A stretch of 29,332 nt of DNA from an uncultured Oscillospiraceae bacterium. Lineage in GTDB: Bacteria; Bacillota; Clostridia; Oscillospirales; Oscillospiraceae. The stretch is taken from assembly GCA_934591895.1 (NCBI GenBank), contig CAKTPP010000016.1, positions 1-29,332 of the forward strand, given 5' to 3'. How positions within the stretch are numbered: position 1 is the stretch's first letter; each line of letters opens with the position of its first letter. The notes below the pieces were generated by a model that was given only the letters and a program-made list of their open reading frames with translations, did not search any database and was not told where the DNA came from. Positions 23,503 through 29,332 of the stretch are shown here, in pieces. A program made the position numbers and the translations under genes.

Positions 23503-26500
23503 ATGAAAATCCGTATGAATTGGCTGGCGAGCCTGCTGGCGCTGGTAATGCTGCTCAGCACGCTGACCCCGGCGGCCTTCGCCGTATCGGCGGAGCATCC
23601 CGCCGCTGAAACGGTGTATGCCGGTTCCGACGCGGACGACTGCCTGACCGATGCCGCTGCGGTCGATGCGGCGCAGGAGCAGCCGGTGCAGGATGCGTCG
23701 GACTACACGTCGTTCCTCGCCGACCTGAAGGTGCTGGAGGGGTATGCACAGACGTATGCCCGCGAGCACACGGGCGAGAATGCCGTGGGTCTGGTCATCA
23801 ACTATATTCGCTGCGGCGTGGCCAAGTATACCGGCGGCACATGGACGATGCTGGCCGGTGAGGAAAAGACGGATTTCACCGCCTATGTGGCACAGCAGGA
23901 TGCGGCCAACGGCACCAGCGCCGCAGCACTGCGGAGCCTGCAGGAATTCACCCTGCCCAACGGGAACAGGGTGGACTTCGTACACATGTTCGGCTGCATG
24001 GATATCTCCTATCACACCATGCAGACAAATGCCTCCGCCGCCGTGACCAACGGCGACCTTGGCGGCTGGGGCGGCGATGTCTGCGACCTCATTGACTATA
24101 CGAAAAAGTACAGCCCCATTACGGCCGTCACCGTGGATGCGATGGCCGATGAGCTGCGCACCGACGGAAAGCATCTGGGCTATGATGATCCGTCCGAGGA
24201 TGACGATGTGCACAGCTTCGGTATTCTGGATCTGTACGGTGATCTGGACGCATATTACATCGTGCGGAATCTGACGGACGGCAAGACGCTCAGCGCCGTC
24301 ATGACCAACTACTTCAACGGCAGCCTGACGGATCAGTTCCGCGCGGACTACCTGCTGCGCAACCGCTTCCCCGGCGCAGGTACCAGAGAGGAGATCCGTG
24401 CCGCCGTGCTGTCCGCCTACAAGAGCAATACGGCGATCGCCGCGCTGGAAAGCAGCCGCGGGCTGACGGATGTTGACGATCTGCGCACGGCCTGCTGCTA
24501 TGCCTTTGCCGACTATCTGTATATGCTGACGGGCGCCGTCACCGACAAGCCCAGCAACAAATACTATACCGTGTATTCCAGCGAAACCTCCACGCTGGCT
24601 CCCGGCGTTACCCAGACGCTGCGCAGCGCCACGGCTGCGGACGGTAAGACGCTGGTGTATTACATTGCGACGGCGGACGTGACGCGCAGCGATGTGAATA
24701 TCTATGCCAATTACAAGGACAATGTGGGTACGCCGTGGGGTATGGCGCGCGTGCAGGATCAGATGGATTCCGCCAAAGCCCGCCACTCCGATCCGACGAA
24801 TGCAGAGCTGTATATCCCCAACTATACCCCGGTGGTGGGTGTGAACGCCGACTTCTACAATATGACCAACGGCGCTCCCTCCGGCGCGCTGGTCATGGAG
24901 GGTGTCGAGTATCACGGCGCGGGCAGCGAGAATTTCTTTGCCATCCTCAGGGACGGCACGCCCATCATCGGCAGCGCCTCGGAGTATGCCGCCCATAAAA
25001 ACGACATCGTTGAGGCCGTAGGCGCCAGCATCATGCTGGTGCGAAACGGAAAGGTGGTCGTTGAAGACAGCGGTGATTATTATAACAGCCGTGCCTCCCG
25101 CACCTGTGTGGGCATCACGGCAGACAATCGTGTGGTGCTGATGGTCATGGACGGCCGTCAGGAGCCCGTGTCCGCCGGCGGCAGCGCTATTGAGATCGCT
25201 CAGGTCATGCTCGATGCCGGGTGCGTTTCGGCCGTGAATCTTGACGGCGGCGGCTCTACCACATTCGTGGCCAAGGAGGAGGGCGACGACGAGCTGTCTG
25301 TCGTCAACCGCCCCTCCGACGGCTATGCCCGCTCCGTCAGTTCCTCGCTGATGGTCGTCTCGACGGCCAAGCCCTCCAACGAGTTTGACCACGCCATCGT
25401 TTCGGCGGACTATGACTATCTTACCGTGGGCACCGCTCTGCCCGTTACCGTAAACGGAGTCAGCGCTTCCGGAAATGCCGCGGCTCTGCCGGAGGGAACC
25501 GTCCTCCGCGTGACCGACGGCAGCATCGGCTCCGTCAGTGACGGCGTGTTCACTGCATCCGCCGTGGGCGATGTGCAGGTGCAGGCTGTGGCCAACGGCA
25601 GCGTGCTCGGCAGCAAGACGCTGCACGTCGTGGTTCCGACCGCGCTGAAGTTTGGCAAGGAGAGCATCAACGCCATATACGGCGTGCCTGTGCAGCTGCC
25701 GCTGACGGCATTGTACAACGGCAACCGCGTGGCGGTGAACACGGCCGATGTGTCGCTTGGCTTCGTGGACAACGGGCAGACCGTGCCGACAAGCAGCGCG
25801 GGAACCCTCAGCGGCCTGTCCTTCACCGGAAGCGAGAGCTCCGGTATCCGCTCCGTGACCATTGGCGCGGCGCTGCTCAAGGACGGGCAGGCGGACGCGG
25901 ACAGCCAGGTCACGCTCTGTGTGTATCTGTATAAGCCGGGCGAGGCGACGTTCGATTTTGACAGCGCGACCGGCGGCGACCGGATGCTGGCATGGAACCG
26001 CGAGGTGTCCAATTCCAGCACCCGCGGAGACGGTACTTATTATATTGACAAGCCCGGCGTCTCCATGGATACGACGTATACCTTCGGCGTCGACATGAAG
26101 CAGATCCCCATTCCCGAGAGGCTCAAGCCCCTCATGTCGCTCCTGCCCGGCGGCGACAACGAAAGCGCTACGGCGTGGGATTTCCTTTTGCAGTTGGCCG
26201 AGCGCGTCAGCCAGCACACGCAGGTGAAGATCCAGCTGCAGATCCCCGCGGGTCTTACCATCGATACCACGGGCATGAAGCTGGTCAATGAGTATTTTGA
26301 CCTGACCTCCTGCGATGTGGACAAGGAGACGAACACGCTGACCCTGATCTGCAATTTCAAGAAGCAGACCAAGGCCATCGATCCGGCGACGGCCAACTCC
26401 CTGTGCATCCTCAGCGGCCTGAAGCTGATCCCCACGGATCGGGCCGCATGGGAAAACGACCGCCTGAAGATCACTGTCAGCGGCAGGCTCAGTTATGATA

Positions 26501-29332
26501 TCTATCTGCGCTCCAACGCGATCTACGGCATTGCGAGCGACGCGGAAGCCCAGCAGACATACGGTATTTACCCTTATCAGAGCGATAAGTATAAATACAA
26601 TGGTGCATGGGAGCGCGGTGCACACTTCTATGAGGACGATCTTCGCTCCTTTACAGATACGTATGTTCTGGACAAGACCGTCAAGCAGGGCTGGGCACAG
26701 GAGGACGGCAAGTGGTTCTATTACGAGAATAATGAGCCCCTTACCGGCATCCATGAGCTGCCAAGCCATGTTTCCGGCGAGAGCGGCAGGTATTTCTATG
26801 ATCTGGGCGATGACGGCGTTTCCAAGGGCAAGATCAGCGGCCTGTTCACGCTGAGCGGCAATCTCTACTTTGCCGAAAACGGTAAGCGCATCACCGGCTG
26901 GAAGGCCATTTCCTATCCCGGCGGCCGGGTGGAGAACTACTTCTTCAACACATGGAGCTATGCCGCGCTCGACGGAGAACAGACTGTCGGCGGCTATCAT
27001 TACACGTTCCGGGATCACGTTCTGGTTCGCGGCGACCTGATCCGCAATGCAAACGGCACGAAGTATATGTGGGCCGGCTCCTGGGCCTCGCAGCAGTGGT
27101 ACACGGTTGACGGAAACCGGTATTATTTCCGCTCGAGCGGGTATGCTGCCACGGGCTTTTACGGCATGAATGAGGGCGGCAAAAATGTGATCTACACCTT
27201 TGACGGCAGCGGCGTCTGGCAGGAGCATGTCAACGGCTTCTATGACTGGGACGGCAATACCTATTGGGTGGAAAACGGCATTAAGAACCCTGAGCCCGGT
27301 CTGCGCTACGTCGACGGCTACTATTACTATTTCAAGTATGAGACCGGCGGCGCCATGGTCAAAAACGGCACGTATTGGGTCGAGACCCCGAACGGCCTGA
27401 TGAATCAGGGCAACTATCGGTTCGACGAACAGGGACGCATGGTGAATCCCAATCTCAGGCAGGGCACCGTGACATGGAAAAATGACGACGGCTCGGTGCT
27501 CAAGACCGAAAAGGTGAACTACGGCGCTACGCCGAGTTACGGCGGCGTCCCCGTGAAGGCTTCCGATGCCCGGTATATCTATCGCTTTGCCGGCTGGACT
27601 CCGGCGGTGACGCCTGTCATGGGCGATGCTGCTTACACCGCCGTATATGCTAAGCAGCTTCGTTCCTACACGGTCAAGTGGGTCAACTGGGACGGCACTA
27701 CGCTCAAGGAAGAGACTGTGCCCTATGGCACCGTGCCTGCATACGGCGCGGAGGATCCGACCCGCGCGGATGACGCGCAGAATACATATGCGTTCAGCGG
27801 CTGGGACAAGGAGATCACTGCCGTCACCGGCAATGTGACATATACGGCGCAGTTTACCGCTGCGTGCCGGCACGCGGCCACCGAGCTCCGCAATGCGAAG
27901 GCCGCCACCTGCACCGAGTCCGGCTGCACCGGCGATACCTACTGCAAGGATTGCGGCCGGAAGCTGGCAGACGGCACGGTCATCCCTGCCAAGGGACACA
28001 CCGAGGTCGTCGATCCGGCTGCTGCACCCACCTGTACGGAGACCGGCCTGACCGAGGGCAAGCACTGCTCGGTCTGCAATGAGGTCATTGTTGCGCAGCA
28101 GGTGATCCCTGCCAAGGGACATACCGAGGAGCTCCGCGGCCGGAAGGACGCGACCGAAACCGAGGACGGCTACACCGGCGACACATACTGCTGTGTCTGC
28201 GGCAAGCTGCTGAAGGAGGGCGCGGTCATCCCCAAGACCGGCGCGACCGTCACTTGGGTCGTCGACGGTGTGACGACGACGCAGGTTTATGCGCGCGGCT
28301 CCATGCCGTCCTACGACGGCACGCCCACCAAGGCGGAGACCCCGTACTACAGCTATGCGTTCGTCGGCTGGGACAAGGAGCTGACCGCCGTCACCGGCGA
28401 TGTCACTTACACGGCGCAGTTCCGGGAGACCGGCAAAAACGGCCTGTGCATCGATGGCAATGATACCTACTGGCTGGAGAACGGTCAGATCGTAAAGGAT
28501 AAGGGCCTGACGCAGGTCAAGGACGCGCAGGGCCACAATCTGTACTACTACTTCGGTGCCGACGGCAAGGCCGTGAAGAACGTCCTGCCTGACGGCGGAC
28601 ACGACTTCTGGATCGCCGAGGACAAGACCAACGGTCTGCTGCCTGAGTGGGGCTATTACTTCGATGCAAACGGCGTGATCCTCCACGACGAGCAGTTCCA
28701 GAACGGCATTGTCACGGAAGGCGATGCCAAGTACTACTACATCGACGGCATCCGTGTGCACATGGGCATGTTCCAACTGGACGGCAGCTACTACTACGCC
28801 AGAAGCAGCGGCCAGCTGGTGACCGGTCGGGAGTATTACTGCGAGCGAATGAACGATACCGGCCTCAAGGCAGGCAAATACGCCTTCGACGCGGACGGCA
28901 AGCTCATCCTGAAGAAGAACGGCATCGTGGCGGAAAACGGCAGCCTGTACTATTACAAGGACGGTGTGCTGACCTACGCCGGCCTGATCGAGATCGACGG
29001 CAGCTACTACTACGTCAGGACGAACGGCGAGGTGGTCCACGGCCGGAGCTACTGGATCACGAAGACCAACGGCCTCATGCCGGAGCGCAGCTACACCTTT
29101 GACGAGAACGGCAAGATACTCGATCCGGAGATCCGGGATACTGCCAAGAGCGGCATCGTGGCGGAAAACGGAAGCCTGTACTACTACGAGGACGGCCTGC
29201 GCACCTATGCCGGCCTGATCGAGATCGACGGCAGCTACTACTACGTCAGGACGAGCGGCGAGGTGGTCCACGGCCGGAGCTACTGGATCACGAAGACCAA
29301 CGGCCTCATGCCGGAGCGCAGCTATACCTTTG
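23503..29332 (+). CDS. Giant secreted protein: NAGPA-type glycosidase, InlB-like and YYY-rich repeats (3' end beyond window)
   Basis: At least 1,943 codons, open to the window edge. The signal peptide (1-27) ends AFA or VSA. Residues about 380-617 are a phosphodiester glycosidase (NAGPA) domain: VGVNADFYNMTNGAPSG (446 on), FAILRDGTPIIG, VLMVMDGRQ and N579-LDGGGST. Ig-like and undefined beta regions follow to about 1060, then aromatic repeats such as GWAQEDGKWFYYENN. InlB-like segments start near 1321, 1388 and 1580 (YRFAGWTPAVTPVMGDAAYTAVY type). C1455 to about 1576 holds Cys-pair repeats (CKDCGRK, CSVCNE, CCVCGK). The end carries 77-residue repeats (ENGSLYYYKDG, DGSYYYVRTNGE). The layout suggests a wall-associated enzyme acting on surface glycans; the substrate is unknown. 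GGGGGAG precedes the ATG. An even longer stop-free frame on the minus strand here is a shadow. Confidence 0.85.
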   Translation, partial: MKIRMNWLASLLALVMLLSTLTPAAFAVSAEHPAAETVYAGSDADDCLTDAAAVDAAQEQPVQDASDYTSFLADLKVLEGYAQTYAREHTGENAVGLVINYIRCGVAKYTGGTWTMLAGEEKTDFTAYVAQQDAANGTSAAALRSLQEFTLPNGNRVDFVHMFGCMDISYHTMQTNASAAVTNGDLGGWGGDVCDLIDYTKKYSPITAVTVDAMADELRTDGKHLGYDDPSEDDDVHSFGILDLYGDLDAYYIVRNLTDGKTLSAVMTNYFNGSLTDQFRADYLLRNRFPGAGTREEIRAAVLSAYKSNTAIAALESSRGLTDVDDLRTACCYAFADYLYMLTGAVTDKPSNKYYTVYSSETSTLAPGVTQTLRSATAADGKTLVYYIATADVTRSDVNIYANYKDNVGTPWGMARVQDQMDSAKARHSDPTNAELYIPNYTPVVGVNADFYNMTNGAPSGALVMEGVEYHGAGSENFFAILRDGTPIIGSASEYAAHKNDIVEAVGASIMLVRNGKVVVEDSGDYYNSRASRTCVGITADNRVVLMVMDGRQEPVSAGGSAIEIAQVMLDAGCVSAVNLDGGGSTTFVAKEEGDDELSVVNRPSDGYARSVSSSLMVVSTAKPSNEFDHAIVSADYDYLTVGTALPVTVNGVSASGNAAALPEGTVLRVTDGSIGSVSDGVFTASAVGDVQVQAVANGSVLGSKTLHVVVPTALKFGKESINAIYGVPVQLPLTALYNGNRVAVNTADVSLGFVDNGQTVPTSSAGTLSGLSFTGSESSGIRSVTIGAALLKDGQADADSQVTLCVYLYKPGEATFDFDSATGGDRMLAWNREVSNSSTRGDGTYYIDKPGVSMDTTYTFGVDMKQIPIPERLKPLMSLLPGGDNESATAWDFLLQLAERVSQHTQVKIQLQIPAGLTIDTTGMKLVNEYFDLTSCDVDKETNTLTLICNFKKQTKAIDPATANSLCILSGLKLIPTDRAAWENDRLKITVSGRLSYDIYLRSNAIYGIASDAEAQQTYGIYPYQSDKYKYNGAWERGAHFYEDDLRSFTDTYVLDKTVKQGWAQEDGKWFYYENNEPLTGIHELPSHVSGESGRYFYDLGDDGVSKGKISGLFTLSGNLYFAENGKRITGWKAISYPGGRVENYFFNTWSYAALDGEQTVGGYHYTFRDHVLVRGDLIRNANGTKYMWAGSWASQQWYTVDGNRYYFRSSGYAATGFYGMNEGGKNVIYTFDGSGVWQEHVNGFYDWDGNTYWVENGIKNPEPGLRYVDGYYYYFKYETGGAMVKNGTYWVETPNGLMNQGNYRFDEQGRMVNPNLRQGTVTWKNDDGSVLKTEKVNYGATPSYGGVPVKASDARYIYRFAGWTPAVTPVMGDAAYTAVYAKQLRSYTVKWVNWDGTTLKEETVPYGTVPAYGAEDPTRADDAQNTYAFSGWDKEITAVTGNVTYTAQFTAACRHAATELRNAKAATCTESGCTGDTYCKDCGRKLADGTVIPAKGHTEVVDPAAAPTCTETGLTEGKHCSVCNEVIVAQQVIPAKGHTEELRGRKDATETEDGYTGDTYCCVCGKLLKEGAVIPKTGATVTWVVDGVTTTQVYARGSMPSYDGTPTKAETPYYSYAFVGWDKELTAVTGDVTYTAQFRETGKNGLCIDGNDTYWLENGQIVKDKGLTQVKDAQGHNLYYYFGADGKAVKNVLPDGGHDFWIAEDKTNGLLPEWGYYFDANGVILHDEQFQNGIVTEGDAKYYYIDGIRVHMGMFQLDGSYYYARSSGQLVTGREYYCERMNDTGLKAGKYAFDADGKLILKKNGIVAENGSLYYYKDGVLTYAGLIEIDGSYYYVRTNGEVVHGRSYWITKTNGLMPERSYTFDENGKILDPEIRDTAKSGIVAENGSLYYYEDGLRTYAGLIEIDGSYYYVRTSGEVVHGRSYWITKTNGLMPERSYTF
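28921..29332 (+). repeat. 231-bp in-frame tandem repeat in the surface protein gene
   Basis: The unit starting GGCATCGTGGCGGAAAACGG at 28921 recurs at 29152 with very few differences, a period of 231 bp or 77 codons; the window ends 181 bp into the second unit. The near-identity at DNA level implies recent duplication and likely copy-number variation. More diverged relatives of the unit lie at about 28441-28910. Confidence 0.9.

Noticed and set aside
23353..29271. Stop-free minus-strand frame of about 1,970 codons
   Set aside because: It is antisense to the plus-strand surface protein, which has a signal peptide, a ribosome site and recognisable domains. The minus frame has repetitive, low-information composition mirroring the plus repeats and no good start context.

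Overview
The window reads as chromosomal DNA from an anaerobic, endospore-forming, high-GC member of the Clostridia, most likely the Oscillospirales. This rests on spoIIAA-spoIIAB-sigF, spoIIID and spoVAD/spoVAE, a ferredoxin-linked 2-oxoacid oxidoreductase operon, a T-box in front of valS, sigma-A promoters near consensus and strong GGAGG ribosome sites. The genus cannot be fixed from the sequence alone.

Layout. 1-320: the start of a minus-strand gene cut by the window edge, then non-coding DNA. 321-4062: a visibly AT-richer 3.7 kb island bounded by a perfect 73-bp direct repeat made from tRNA-Leu(UAG). The intact tRNA is at the right end and a 71-nt dead fragment at the left. The island holds four co-directional genes: two small helical proteins, an LXG polymorphic toxin with a C-terminal WHH-type nuclease, and a SUKH-DUF4176 protein as likely immunity factor/adaptor. 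No integrase and no type VII machinery is present. 4320-16242: core genes, namely an EamA permease, a PLP aminotransferase, pyrR-uraA behind an attenuator-like leader, glnS divergent from a thioredoxin-reductase-like flavoprotein, T-box-valS, and spoIIAA-spoIIAB-sigF. 16512-21035: a formate/nitrite-family channel with a palindrome over its promoter, then a five-gene operon (P-loop ATPase plus the four subunits of a VorDBAC-type oxidoreductase). 21034-22780, minus strand: spoIIID-spoVAD-spoVAE behind a good sigma-E promoter. 22867-29332: a small lipoprotein and a very large secreted protein (NAGPA-type glycosidase domain, InlB-like repeats, Cys-pair repeats and YYY-rich wall-binding-like repeats) that runs off the right edge.

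Most notable: (i) the integrase-less toxin island in tRNA-Leu with its SUKH-DUF4176 fusion; (ii) two inverted copies of a roughly 200-bp non-coding element, each bracketed by an exact 27-bp direct repeat that is the local transcription terminator hairpin and differs between the two loci; (iii) a thioredoxin reductase homologue that keeps the FAD and CxxC motifs but lacks recognisable NADPH motifs; (iv) a structured pyrR leader with mutually exclusive pairings that lacks the usual PyrR loop motif; and (v) a sporulation neighbourhood with spoVAD and spoVAE but no spoVAC beside them.

The high GC and codon use leave very long stop-free frames antisense to real genes; these were judged to be shadows.
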